NCBI RefSeq assembly: GCF_027409185.1 | Contig: NC_084475.1 | Span: 16,326,130-16,390,129 of the forward strand | Direction: 5' to 3' | Source: Cynocephalus volans | Lineage: Eukaryota > Chordata > Mammalia > Dermoptera > Cynocephalidae | DNA: 64,000 nucleotides | Shown here: positions 35,590 to 49,600 of the stretch, one piece after another | Layout of the letters: the number at the start of each line of letters is the position of its first letter | Numbering within the stretch: position 1 is the stretch's first letter | Notes under the pieces: model-generated | What the model was told of the DNA's origin: nothing | What the model saw: only the letters and a program-made list of their open reading frames with translations | Databases searched by the model: none | Translations under genes and position numbers: made by a program

Positions 35590-38073
35590 AAAAACTTTAT
35601 TTTTCTCTCATCCTTCAAGGGCACAGGATACCTTCAGCAGCTCCAACTTTTTTCTCCTTACAGACTCTTCTCCAATGCCCTTACACAATGATGTCCTAAA
35701 ATTTTGCCTCAAGCAAAGTGTGGAAGTGCAAGTTGCACTATTTAAGAAGCGGATCCCAGGCTGCCCAATAAAATCCAAGAGCCTTCTACATTAAGCTGAA
35801 GAGTGGGGGAAATATTTGTTCACTATTGCCACCCACTTGGGTTATCACAGGTGGTAATAACTAAACAAGCTAATCACCACAACCAAGTTTCTTAATTTTC
35901 AAACACCGCAGAGCACAACACATTCCAATGTCTAGGATTTGTCTCATCCAGAAGTGCAATGTGACAAAATTGTCAAAATTGCTAAAATTGCTATGTGATT
36001 GTTCCAAATCTGGTTATGATGGGCATTCTAGAAAATAGGGTTATTAGATTCCACCTGACGCTTCACAGGATAATTGTTACCAAGACCCCAAAGTCGTCAT
36101 CTTTCTAAAGATACATTTTCTTGGTATTGCCTCTTAAGTTTGAAACTTTGACTCAAATCTTGATTTTAGAACAAGTCATTTTAACAGGACAAAAGTTTCT
36201 ACTGGCTTCAAGCATATGCAATGTTTTGTTGACTGGTGACATTCACATACTATGCCTCATTAGTGGCTATGGTTGCTCAAAAGCAGTAGTTTCATACTGA
36301 AACAATGCGTTCTACCACCTGTGGGTTTGTTAAAATACCTTGTATGAACATTTTTTTTTTTTTAAAGATGACTGGTAAGGGGATCTCAACCCTTGGCTTG
36401 GTGTTGTCAGCACCACACTCTTCCAAGTGAGCTAACCGGCCATCCCTATATACGGATCCGAACCCCTGGCCTTGGTGTTACCAGCACTGCACTCTCCTGA
36501 GTGAGCTACAGGCCGGCCCCCTTGTATGAACATTTCTCAACCTGCTTCAGAAATATGTTCATGGAACATATCCCAAACCCGAGCCCTAGAACCTTATTTT
36601 TACAATGTTTTTCCTTAGCCTGTGTCATACCCTTGAACATAAGTATTTTTTAAAATTCCTTGACACTGGGCAGGGGGAGCAGAGGCCTATTAATACACTA
36701 CAAATATGACAATAATCATGGCATTTTTATAGAGCAAAGGGCTGTTTACACGTTTTCTATAATTATCTTTGTAATTAGAAAGTTCCTATCAAGCAAAAGC
36801 TGAAATAATCCAAGCTCAAACATCAAAATACAAAGAACCTATAGATAATAGATATCATATCTTTGTACATTCAATTTAGGTTTTTGACACTTAGTTGGAT
36901 AAACAAGTTTATTTGGAAATTTAGTCAACATACATAATTGACCTAAAAACTTCAATAGAAGGATAAATTTTTAAACCACTTGGAAGGGCATCTCTGTAAA
37001 AGTGATTTTCCCCGGACAGCAACCAGATATAACCTAATCCAACACCACCTTAACTGGCAGAGATTCCATAAGCTGGAGATATGTGCTCTTCCCCCACAGC
37101 AAGTTTACACTAAGGGTAATTATAATACAAACTCTACAAGGAAAAAAACTTCGGTATTATTTCCTCTTAGAAGAAAAAAATTCAACTAATTATGAGACCA
37201 ACCACAACACAAGGAAAAGCTGCACTAACTAGTTCAGAATATTAGTAACAGATGATGCTGGTGTGAATAACTTGTATTTTATTCTAGAGCCCTTATAAAT
37301 AAAATCCCCCAGTTAGTGTTTGCATTATCAGCTACAGGGTTAGTTAACATGTGGTAGAATGAGGACTTATGCAAGGTATAATGCACACAGCATTTTTACT
37401 ACTATGAAAACAAGTGCAGTCTAGTTAGGAGAAAACCAACTGGACTCTAAATTACACACACCTTAATGACAAGACTCCTCACCACTTGTGAATGTAAAAC
37501 ATTTAATTTAAAAATGTTGACACTACAATATATAAAATAGCTATTATAAATGCACATAGTGTATTCTATAGCTGCCAGGTTTACTTTTTTTTTCCTTTTT
37601 TTTTTTATTTAAGGAAACTGTAAGTTACACTGTGGTTAAGACTTGAATCTTCACCCTTGAAAAAGCCCGCATTCTATCACAGTGATGTATGGTCAGACTT
37701 AACAGCCCCAATTGTTAAACACTTGGATCAAGTCATAACCAGTTTTATTGCAAAAGGACCCTGTACACATTTATCAATTCTAGTACCTTAATAGCTACCC
37801 AACAAGTCATTAACATACAGAAACATGCATCATGAGAAGCAAGAAATATCACCCATCCCTTCTGCATATTAGCAACTTGTCACTCCTGAGCAACAGCGCT
37901 CACATCACTGAGGTCTGTGAACAGTCACTTTTCGCATTCATCCTGAGTGAAAGATGGAATGACTTAAGTACAAATGCAACATATTATAAACAATTTCTTA
38001 CAAAAAAAACTCACAAATTAAACCAAAGTATTTTACAGAATTTACTACAAAACGCCATAAAAACTGCCTTCAC
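35590..38073 (-). other. H3F3B (H3-3B): H3F3B long 3'UTR with poly(A) signals
   Basis: About 2.5 kb of AT-rich sequence follows the stop codon on the minus strand. The most distal AATAAA lies at 35601-35596, which gives a transcript size like the human gene. Internal AATAAA hexamers (plus-strand TTTATT, e.g. near 36907 and 37742) could give shorter isoforms. A dimeric SINE interrupts the UTR at 36352-36519. The absence of a histone stem-loop and presence of poly(A) signals fit a replication-independent histone mRNA. Confidence 0.75.
36352..36519 (-). repeat. Dimeric CYN SINE within the H3F3B 3'UTR
   Basis: Sense relative to H3F3B. Target duplication CCTTGTATGAACATTT at about 36338 and 36520. 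Would be transcribed as part of the long H3.3 mRNA. Confidence 0.9.
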
Positions 38074-39295
<1,222 letters not shown>

Positions 39296-39690
39296 GCTCC
39301 AAACCCCCGCTACGACTCCGCTTTTATACCCACGCTTCACGCTGCGTCTCTGCGTCATAGTACCCTTATTTGCATACACCAACGACTTTTTCTATTGGCG
39401 GGCGCTTTCGCCGACGCGCTGACATCTCCCGACACAAAGGCCGTGCTTCGGCCCCGTTCCTTGATTGGTGGATATGTAGGCCGCTGATTGGCTGTTAAAG
39501 TGGCCTAACGATTGGATGAATGCAAACAGGAATGGACAAATCAGAGTTTAGCACTAAGCAGCTCTTCTGATTGGATAAAATGGAGCTATGTTTGGATCCT
39601 TCCCTTGGTTCCAAAGCTCTACAATAGAAAGTCAATGCAAATGAATTGCATTGGTCCCTATCAGGATCTAAGGAAGTCACCAAGCCAATG
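39296..39690 (-). promoter_or_regulatory. H3F3B (H3-3B): H3F3B promoter: TATA, CRE-like, octamers, CCAAT array
   Basis: On the minus strand there is TATAAAA (39328-39322). Upstream are a CRE/TRE-like TGACGCA next to 39350 and an octamer (ATTTGCAT on plus, 39368-39375). Inverted CCAAT boxes, read as ATTGG on plus, begin at 39394, 39464, 39487, 39511, 39570 and 39650. A second octamer ATGCAAAT lies at 39635-39642. NF-Y, Oct and CREB/AP-1 type control is inferred from these motifs. I recall Oct and CRE/TRE elements being reported for the human H3.3B promoter. Confidence 0.8.
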
Positions 39691-41170
39691 CGATGCAGAA
39701 GGAGAGGGCACTATAACAAAATTTTTGTAAATATTGTCCAGTGTAAAATAAAATGTGCTCCCTGGATTATTTACTCTTCGTAACATTTTGATCACTAAAT
39801 ACATAGTGTAAGTCAGAATTAGGATTCGGTAAATCATGTTATACTAGCAGTGTTTTATATATTATTCATATACATTTTTAACTAAAAAGATGTTCTTTTG
39901 TTTGGTGGCGTGGAGAAGGGTAATAAATACAAAGACTTAAATGTCAATAAATGATTTTAGAAGTACTGTTTTGTATGTTTTTAGCCTGTCAGAAAACATT
40001 TTGTGATTTCAATATGCTTAGAGTTAGGACGTAACATACTAGGTAACACATTTCTTGAATTATGTAATTCTACTGAATGAAATAACTACAGCTGAAAAGG
40101 AAACAGTCCAACTATAGTGTTTCCTCGTCCATAAAAAAATAAACGAAAGATAACTAAATATGTGCCCTCGTGTTTAACAGTATATCCTGGCAGATATAAC
40201 TTCTGAAGAAACATGACAAATGTGTAAAAATGCTAATCCCTCCCTTTAGCCTAAATAAATGTCTTGGATGGATCGCAATAATCAGTTCTCCAGGTGCATC
40301 AAGTATATAAAGCATCAAAGACCAGCTAAGTAAAGCCCAGAAAACTGAAATAGAGCCTTGGGCATTCTACTTCTTAGATCTGACTCCGGGTTCACCTAAC
40401 ATTTTAAATTATTAAAATAAAAAGTGGCAGAACCAGGTACATGTAGATTTCAACTCTGAGAATTATTGTACATAAGTACAAATATCCCAATTCTTACTTG
40501 CCACAGCAAAGATCTTGTATTCTTATCAATAGTGAGGGAAAAAATGCACAATTTGAAAAAGTAGCTATGGCAGAAACATCTTTGGCCCAGTTTCGGGTAC
40601 TGCATTCCTTGTATTATTTCAGCCCTCTTTTTTTTACCCCCCTTTTTTTGGCCAGGCCCAACACTGGATGATTACCAGCCCTCTTAATCTTAAAATGCAC
40701 AATATGTATTTAATCATCATATACATATATTCTTACATGATAATTTAACCACCTTTCTTTTTTTCGCAGCTGGCTGGTACTAATTCAACCAATTTTAATT
40801 TCTACCTTCTGCTCAAAGTTTGGGGTAGGAAGAAATTATACTATTCCACTCATGCCACACTGAGAAGAGAGACCAAAATGGAGGTTCTCGCTCTGTTCTC
40901 AAAAACCACGGAAAGTGGATAAACGGGGAACTGTTTAGATCCACATAGGTGGCTGTCAAATCCTCTGGGATGCAACCAGAAAAACGCCTTGTCATCTTTT
41001 TTCAACTGCTCAAATGGCCTGGAGGAAGAATGGGCTCCTACACTGAACCACTCTTTGTGTTCCAGCGTTTTTCTAGGAGATTCAGAGCGCTGTAATTTCT
41101 ATGCCTCCAAGAGGACAGTGCAGTTATATTTCTTCCAGTTTTGCTAATTTTTAGAAACTAAAACCGTGAG

Positions 41171-41272
41171 GGCCGGCCCATGGCTCACTTGCGAGAGCGT
41201 GGTGCTGAGAACACCAAGCCAAGGGTTAAGATCCCCTTACCGGTCACCTTTTAAGGAAAAAAAAAAAGAAAG
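41171..41272 (+). repeat. Monomeric CYN SINE
   Basis: GGGCCGGCCCATGGCTCACT joined to the 3' half, with tail A11 then GAAA repeats. Target duplication AGAAACTAAAACCGT on both sides. Confidence 0.88.
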
Positions 41273-42020
41273 AAAGAAAAAGAAACTAAAACCGTTTCAA
41301 GAAAAACAAGATATAGATTTACATTCATTCATTTAAAGATGATTAGTGGAAATAGTTTGTCCCTCTTACTTGGTAGTCATAGTTGTTTTTCTTTTTCCCA
41401 AGTTGGTACAGGGGAGGAAAGTCAACACAGGAAATGGAGAGCTGAAAATGTTTACACAATCAAAACAGTAATGAACGTGATGCAGCCTCTAAGGCTACTG
41501 TCTAGTTCCTGTTCTGTCACAGACTTGCTGAGTAATTTTGTGCAAGCCACTTAACTTCTTTGGGTTTCGGTTTCCTCTTTTGTAAATTAAGCAGTTTGGA
41601 TGATATCATCTCCCAATTCTAACAGCACACACTTACTCTAAAGCTCATGGTATACGTATACCTATTATTTAAAATCTAGTACTGTGAACTATATTTCTTT
41701 GGTAAAATAACACTTAGGTATTTTGGGGATAACATATAGACCACTTACTCGGATTTAATCATAGGATTAAAGCCATACACTACAACTTGTATTTGTCCTT
41801 TTGGAATGTTTCATCTTCAAACGCCCCTAGTGGCTAACCAATTGATTTGGCCTGTTTAGGAAATACCAGTTTCTCAACGTAATAAATGGGCAATTTGGCT
41901 TCTGATATTAAATTACTAGAAATTATATAAAATAAGTATGGTCACACTTAAACACTAACAAGTTTCCACTCGCCCCACCCTCCCTCGCCCTTAAAGTTAT
42001 TTGGAATGCGCTTTTTATTT

Positions 42021-42212
42021 TTATTTTATTTTATTTTATTATTATTATTTTTTTTTTAAAGATGACCGGTAAGGGGATCTTAACCCTTGACTTGGTGTGG
42101 TCAGCACCACGCTCACCCAGCGAGCGAACCGGCCATCCGTATATGGGATCCGAACCCGTGGCCTTGGTGTTATCAGCACCACACTCTCCCAAGTGAGCCA
42201 CGGGCCAACTCC
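42021..42212 (-). repeat. Dimeric CYN SINE between H3F3B and UNK
   Basis: Target duplication TGGAATGCGCTTTTTATTT / TGGAATGTGTTTTTATTTA. Forms an inverted pair with the copy at 42298. Confidence 0.88.
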
Positions 42213-42297
42213 TGGAATGTGTTTTTATTTATTAGACAATCAGCTAACGTTATCTCATCTAATAAAATGTAAATCAGTCTTAAAAACAATGAATTTG

Positions 42298-42444
42298 GGC
42301 CGGCCTGTGGCTCACTCGGGAGAGTGCAGTGTTGATAACACCAAGGCCACGGGTTCAGATCCTATGTAGGGATGGCCGGTTTGCTCAGCGGCTGAGCATG
42401 GTGCTGACAACACCAAATCAAGGGTTAAGATCCCCTTATCTGTC

Positions 42445-42478
<34 letters not shown>
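42298..42478 (+). repeat. Dimeric CYN SINE with long A tail
   Basis: Full dimer followed by about 29 A. Oriented opposite to the copy 86 bp upstream. Confidence 0.9.
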
Positions 42479-42480
<2 letters not shown>

Positions 42481-43197
42481 ATGAAGAACATTCCAAAATT
42501 CACAGAATCAAATGCCTGGGTCTGGGGCAACTGGCTTATCTTTAAAGTGAATAACTCTGCCTGACTGCTGGTAAGTGGGGAAGGGAAAGATATTTTCCCA
42601 AATAAAAAGGCTGACATACAGAGCAGAAAACTGGAGTGGATGGTAACTCGCACCCCGTATTCAAACCCAGGCCCTTCCTCAGGACACTGGTGTGATGCTT
42701 CTCAACACCCGTGCAACTTGCCAGTGTACTTCAGAGACTATTCTAGACGGAGATTAAATTCGTCCTTGGCCCTTCAAATACTGGAAACAAGTGGGTCAGG
42801 CCAGGTGTCGAGCTGAGAAGGGACCTAAGTCGTGGAGCTCCAGGTTTCAGTTTGTGAAGGTCACTGCAGCACCTCGGCAAAGGCGTGGGCACAGAGTACT
42901 TTGGCACAACTTTCTCCAACTGACTTCCAACAGGCAGGCTTTCCTCCGTGCCTCTCAGGGATGAGGATGTTGGCGGACTCCAGGGGCCTGCAGGACAAAG
43001 GCCCAGAGCTTAGACCCGACAATACAGACTCTGAAACCCTGGTTGGAGGCCCTGCTCTGAGCCGGGATTAGAAATGTGCCCAAACTGTACTAAGTATGGA
43101 ACCAAGGTAATTATTACACTGTTGTCAGTGAAATTACACTTGAAACTGTTTCGCAGAAGTCGTCAGGGCGTCCTTAGCTCGCTCCCTCGGCCCCCTC

Positions 43198-43256
43198 TCC
43201 TGCAAAGGCTCTGGTTTCGAAGAAACGGTCCCCTAACAAACTAAAAACGCGCTGGT
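43198..43256 (-). ncRNA. Locus orthologous to human MIR4738 (hairpin doubtful)
   Basis: On the minus strand, ACCAGCGCGTTTTTAGTTTG (start 43256) closely resembles the 5p arm of human miR-4738 as I recall it. The expected 3p-arm position (43219-43198) matches only about 14 of 22 bases. Placement 250-350 bp upstream of UNK agrees with the human position. A competing tight stem GTTTC-TTC-GAAAC sits in the loop region, so a functional precursor is uncertain. Confidence 0.35.
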
Positions 43257-43548
43257 AAGAAAAAGAAACGCGACCGCACTGCAATTCCCAGAAGCCGTCG
43301 CGGGCCCGCAGCATCCGGGACACCGTCTGCAAGGATCCTTGGGTATTGTGGTCCTATGTTTTGGCTTGAACCCTCTGCCGACGGTAAAATTCCAGCTTAA
43401 CTGAGGACTACAACTCCCAGCAACCCTTGCTGCCGTGCGGGGGGTCTTCACGTTCTCGTGGCGCGGCGCAGGCGCACTGGGTCCTCGGCGCGGACCGCGC
43501 AGACTGAATAATAAAAGGGGAGCGGCGAAGAGGCAGGAAGACAGGACC
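43240..43548 (+). promoter_or_regulatory. UNK: UNK promoter and 5'UTR with ZNF143-like motifs
   Basis: A CpG-rich segment just upstream of the UNK start. It has an ACTACAACTCCCAGCAACCC element (43408-43427) and a related TGCAATTCCCAGAAGCC (43280-43296), both close to the ZNF143/SBS consensus. A weaker reverse-oriented version is at 43341-43354 (GGGTATTGTGGTCC). An ATAAAAGG box is at 43511-43518. The exact start site cannot be fixed from sequence. Confidence 0.65.
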
Positions 43549-43652
43549 ATGTCGAAGGGCCCCGTGCCCGGCGGCTCCGCAGCTTCCTCGGCGCCCCCGG
43601 CCGCTACCGCTCAGGTGCTGCAGGCACAGCCCGAGAAACCGCAGCACTACAC
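43549..43652 (+). CDS. UNK: UNK coding exon 1
   Basis: ATG at 43549 in context ACCATGT. The exon encodes the first 34 residues plus two bases of Thr35 and stops at the donor AC|GTACGT (43653). Choosing this donor rather than the one four bases later restores the conserved HYTYLKEF when joined to 62196. Confidence 0.93.
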
Positions 43653-46600
43653 GTACGTAGAGCCCCCCCCCGCCGCGCGCGCACGCCTGACGTCAGCGGC
43701 CAGCGTGAGTCACGCGCGCAGGGAGAGCGCGAGGCGGCCTCTCCCTCCCCCCTTCCTCCTCCGGCCCGGCCCAGACCGGTTCCAACCTGCTGGGGCCGGT
43801 CCCAGCTACCTCCAACTGCCACCAACCTCTGGTCGGACCGTGGGGCGGGAAACTCGGTCCCAGCTACCGGGTGGAGAAGGCGGGAGCTCGGGATGTGGAG
43901 TGCACACTCCTTGGGCCAGGCCTTCGAGGCCTGAGTGTTCATCAGACCGTGAAACCACAGTACCACGCACCTTTGGGGCAATAGGAAGTCCCGAGACACC
44001 ACCAAGATGAGTCCCGTAGGAGCCAGCCCCAGAAGCACGTATGAATGACGATTAGCGTGAAGTGCTGTCATGAGACTCCATGCAATGTGCACAGGGGGCC
44101 TTTTGTATCCCTAAGGGCCCGTAGGTTGTCCACAGGGGCCACCTTGCTTTGAATTCATTTAGGTAAACACGTAAAGACAGGATCATATCGGTGTGTGCCC
44201 ATGACCGTTCCCCTCGCGGGCTGTAGCGAGCCAGCCTGTGTCGGACCCCAGGGGACCCCCCCGCCTTGTGATGAAGTCCGAGTATGTTCACAGACTCGGC
44301 CGGAATGTGGCATTAGAGGCAGCTACACATGCTCATATTACAAGAGTCCAGCAAGATGGAAAAACTTCTTCCTGTAATTGTGCATGTGGGGTCCCTATCT
44401 TTCTTTTCATTTTCTTTCAAGGCACATTAAGCACTACCTAGGGCTAGGTGCTCTGGGAGGAGAAAAAGATGAACAGGCTGTTCCTTCTGTTTAGCACAAT
44501 GTTGGTTTCCATTTTCTCTGATGCTCTGTGAGTGCCTCTTATCCCATGGGCTCCTGAGTGATGTGCAGTCTAGAAGGATCCCCAACTGCTGGAGGTTTTG
44601 GAACCTGAGGGGTTGAACAACCTTTAATTAAGTTCTTCAGTGAAACAAGAGCAGGAAGCATCTGATGGAGTAGAAAAAAAGTAAAAGTAGACAGGAGGAG
44701 CTCTTGTCATTCACAGAAGGAAGACCCACTGGGAAACTGTTCTGGGATTGGGGAACATGGTTATAGAAAGTGTATTGGTTTCTTTGTGGGATTTTCTGGT
44801 GTTGACTGAAATTATTGAAGCTTGTTGACTGCAGTTTGACTCAAGTTAACTAAAACTTTTCTAATGTGGCCATACTGGTCCTTTCTTGAATTCTTTTGCA
44901 ATCCTTCTATTGGTTTTGGGGAGATGGTCTTACCTCAGAGAATACTGATCACTGGAATGGGGTGATCACACAGCAGTGTGGTCTTGATTTGCAAATCTGC
45001 AAACCACATAACTGGAGTTTATTTATAATTTTGGCTGCTCAGGTCACGTTTTTCAGTAAAATACCAAACACATTTTGAGTAATGTGAGTCTTGGTTTCAG
45101 TAACCTTTGTGTCTGTGTTGTGTTGTCGTTGAATATATCATGGAATCTATACTAGAAAGGCTTTCTGATCATTTTGGAATTGACAGATGAAACAAGTGAA
45201 CAGCTGTGTAAATATCAATATCTTGAGTTTTTGTCCTCTTGATGCTCATTTGTTTAAAATCTATCTTTCCATTCCTTGTTGGGTAAGTACAGAGTAATCA
45301 GACTTGGCTCTTGAGGTGCCTTAGTAAATCAGTAGGGTTCATGAAATGCCCAAGCCTGATTGATGATTGGAGATTGTAGGTGTTCCTATCTCTTTGTTCA
45401 CTTGTGTGTGTCTTTATGATTTTATGTCCAAAAATCAGAGATAGAAATCAGTTGTCTTCCTTGGTATATTTATGGGTATTCAGAAGCTGTGATGATTTGG
45501 GAAACTTCATCCCCTTGTCATCTCAGATCTGAGGGGGCAGGAGCATTGATGATGGCCAGTACACTTGGTGGTTCTGACTTTTTTTTTTAAGGTGATCTCG
45601 TTTGTTGCCCTTGGGGGCTATGGCACGGGAACTTTTTTTTTTTTTCCCCTTTGGCCAGTGCAGGGATGGAACCCCAGACACTTGTTATTAGTACCAGACA
45701 CTAACCAACTGAGCTAACAAGCCAGCCATTTTTATTTCCATATTTGCTATAAAATTTTGAGCTGCCTAGCATTTTTTCATTCTCCCTTGCAACATGAAAT
45801 TTAGAATTTGTTTCAGTCTGAATATAGCCTTATTTATTACGTTGATCCCATTGTTTATTTGTTGTTGGGTTTTTTTGGTGGCTAGCCAGTACCGGGATCT
45901 GAATCCTTGACTTTGGTGTTATAACGGTACACCTTTTTTTTTTTTTTTTTTAAAGATGACCAGTAAGGGGATCTTAACCCTTGACTTGGTGTTATCAACA
46001 CCACACTCTCCCAAGTGAGCCACTGGCCGGCCCTAACACTACACTCTTAACCAACTGAGGTAATTGGCCAGTGCCCAATGTCAAATACAGACATAGACCC
46101 CTTAGTTTTTAAATGTATTTTTTTTACCAGTAATTTTTTTACCTTTTTAAACTTTCTTATACATTAACTACTTTTGTGTATTTTTATACATATTACTTGA
46201 AATTATGTGACATTCTGTAGTCTTTGCAATAGTCCAGAAAACTTTCATTAGATTTGAGTCTCACTCATAGTGGCAATCTTGACAACCAGTTGAATCCACC
46301 AAAAGCAGAAATTGCCTTTCTGTAGGCTTGCCTTTTTTACCCTTCTTGTGCTGCAATTAAAGTACTTAGAGTTTGAGCTCTTCTTTTCCTAAACCAAGAG
46401 GATTACATAGTTTGAAGGATAATTATTTTGTTGGTATTTTTTTTCTAAACTCTTGGATAATCTTATTTTAAGGGAAAATTTTTTTTAAAAAATATTTTAT
46501 TTTATTTATTTATTTTTTGTCCTTTTCGTGACTGGCACTCAGCCAGTGAGTGCACCGGCCATTCCTATATAGGATCCGAACCCGCGGCGGGAGCGTCGCC

Positions 46601-49600
46601 ACGCTCCCAGCGCCGCACTCTCCCGAGTGCGCCACGGGCTCTGCCCTTAAGGGAAATTTTGAAATAATCTTTTCCGCAATTTGGTGTAGCAGGCACTTGT
46701 GCTAGACTAGAGGAATCCAACCCATTTATTTATTTGTTTATTTATTTATTTATTTGGTGGCTGGCCCGTAGGGGGATCCAAACCCTTGGCCTTGATGTTA
46801 TAACACTTTGCTCTAACCAACTAAGCTAACCGACCAGCCCAACCCTTTTAGAAAACAGTTATATTAGAATTTTCTCTGTACAGCTCTAAGTATTTGATTA
46901 ACATTCCGTAAAATGATAATGTATGTTTATTAATCCTCTTCCGATACAAGAACCACATGACCTCTTTTTACTAGATAATTTGTCTTTTCATTTGACAAAA
47001 ACTAAATTTAATCCAGGTTTATTTATAACAAGTCCATCATGTGTATTTGAAGAGTTTTATAAAAATGGATTTAAGAATGGGAAGTTTTATAGCAATTACA
47101 TCCCAACATGTATCTACAAGTTTAGCTGACTGGGCTTTTGACTGTATAACTATTATATTATTAAAGTGTATAGTTGAAAGTTCACAGAAAAACTACCACC
47201 TAAAATATCAAGGTTTCTGACCTCATTATTTTTCACCCCGTACAAAGTATGCCTCAAAGAGAAATCATTTTTGGATTCTCTCAACTGAAGTCGATTCTCA
47301 GACTTCTTAATACTCTCATGATAAAGGAAAATGAAATTCTAGTTTATCGAAGGTTTGTTGCAGTTTTCTGGCCAGTGGGTGATTTCTTATAGGTAAACAG
47401 GATAAATCCTTTATAGCTGTGACTACCCAGGTGTTATTTTAATTTAAGACTGGTTTCCTAGGCATCACTAAACAAAGGATAATGTAGCAATACTACCATA
47501 GATAACCATTTTGAGGCAATATGGTTAATTTATACTTTATATAAATGTCATGGACTTCACTTGATTACATCTGATTGTGTTTTGAAAAACCCAGGAAATG
47601 AACATGTATTTAAGTCATTTATAGCAAATTGCAATAAAATTGTAAAAAATTACTAGAGTACAATTTGTTTCGCAACAGAAGTCACTGGAAACGTTACTTA
47701 GCAATCTTAGGATGAGTTAAAAACCAATAAACATTTCTGGATCTTATTTACTTATTTATCAAGTAATTTCTTGCGGGACAAAAATTAAGGGCTCATTGTG
47801 GCCTTTAATCAAACCCACAAATCCCCGTTAATAAGTGTTAAGTGCCCATGCTAAGGTAAACTCTTAAGCTTAACACCTAGTTGATATTTGCTATAATCTA
47901 AATTAATGCTTAATGGTTAAGTTTTTTTGTTTTAATCCAGCTATGTTAGATACTAAAGAAGGCTTCCCCACAAACCATATGCATCTGCTTTGACTGGTGG
48001 TTTCTATCATCCTACAAAGACTGTGACTTATTGGTGAGGGCAACTGGACAACTCTGAGAGCAACTTAGAGAAATCCATCTTGGGCACACTCTATAAAGGA
48101 GCTCCTTCTCTGGAAATAGCACCCCAGATAAGTGCACAAAAGCAAGACACCCTCGTGGACCTACTTCCTCCCGCTTTCAACACCCTGATGCCTGAAGGTG
48201 AGGTCTCCTTCCTGTGTGTCTTAGAAGCCATGAGTGCATTTAGGTAATTAGAGCCCTGCAAGAGCCTGAGTGGCACACACATCTGCAGGCTTTCCCGCCA
48301 GACTTTTGCCTAAAGATTATTTTTCTGATTAGGAGAGACTCAAGGTCAGAAGAGTGATGAAAGTAAGGTTTCGTTTAAAGCTATACTACTTTAAATAGTG
48401 GATTGGGCTAGTGATTATTTTCCCAAACTGGGCAATATTTGCTTAATGATTAAGTTTTTTGTTTTGTTGTTGTTTTTTAATCCAGCTATGCTTGATACTA
48501 AAGAAGGTTTTCCCACTATCCATATGCATCTTCTGTATTTTGAAATTGCAACTATGGACAGTTGTGGCTAATCGTAGTTGATTGTCTTCCCTTCTTTTAA
48601 CATCTTGGATGAATTTGGGGCACACTAATGTGTTAAGTGAAGATGGATGTTGAATGTAAGTTTCTCTGCCATTCTTAGCCAATATACAAAAATTACATTA
48701 GGCTAATTGCTAAAAATGCCAAGAATTTGAATTTAGTATCCTTCTGGACAATGTAGCTTTCTTATTTTCTGATTGTATAGATACAAGGGGACTTCAAAAA
48801 GTTCATAGAAAGATTTGTATTATCTTTAAATTCTATTTTTCCATGAACTTTTTGAAGTACCCTCATACTCTAGATTCACCCTAGCCAGTCACCTTAAACT
48901 ACTTGCCTGGGCAACAGAGGTAATTTGTGGAGAAAGTTTGTGTAAAATCAGTGCATGTGATAATAGGTACAGGGTTTATTTTTGGGGTGATGGAAATGTT
49001 CTGGAATTAGATAGTGGTGATGGTTACACAACATGGTGAATGTACTAAAAGCCACTGAAATGTATACTTTTCAAGTGGCGAGTTGTTTTACTGCCTGAAT
49101 TATATCTCAAATTTGTGAAAAGTTTAAAAAAGATTAATGCATATGAGTCCCTACTACTGTAGAAAGGCCTTTGAGACATGGCCTACTGCCAAGGCTCAGC
49201 AGCACTGGTTCAGTGTGGGAAAGCCTGTGAGCTCCTTGGTGCCTTTTTCCCATCCTCTCAATGGCTTGGTGCCTGTGTATCCATTCTAGGTGAATGCCCG
49301 CACGTTGTAAGTCTGTGGAGATGCTTTCGAGATAAGAGATGCTTCTATATAGTCACAGCAAGTTTGAGACTCCTAGTTGTTGTAGCTGTACTTTAAATTG
49401 TCTCTAAATTGACAGCCATTACAAAGAACATGCAGATTTTTCTCAATGCCTTTGTAAAATGAATTGTGTTACTGCCTAGGGTGGGTGCAAAGTGGAAGAA
49501 AAGGTTACTGTCCTGCTAAAATGTAATAGAGTCCATTCTTTAGGTATTGTGGTGATTGTTTTAAGATTCACGTGGGCATTTCTTTAAGGAAAGGCCATGT

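Larger units (their letters stand above)
39700..43190. other. Intergenic between the divergent H3F3B and UNK genes
   Basis: AT-rich DNA with three CYN SINEs (41171, 42021, 42298) and a MIR-like stretch near 41510-41600. No coding exon is recognised. The two genes point away from each other from this interval. Confidence 0.6.
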
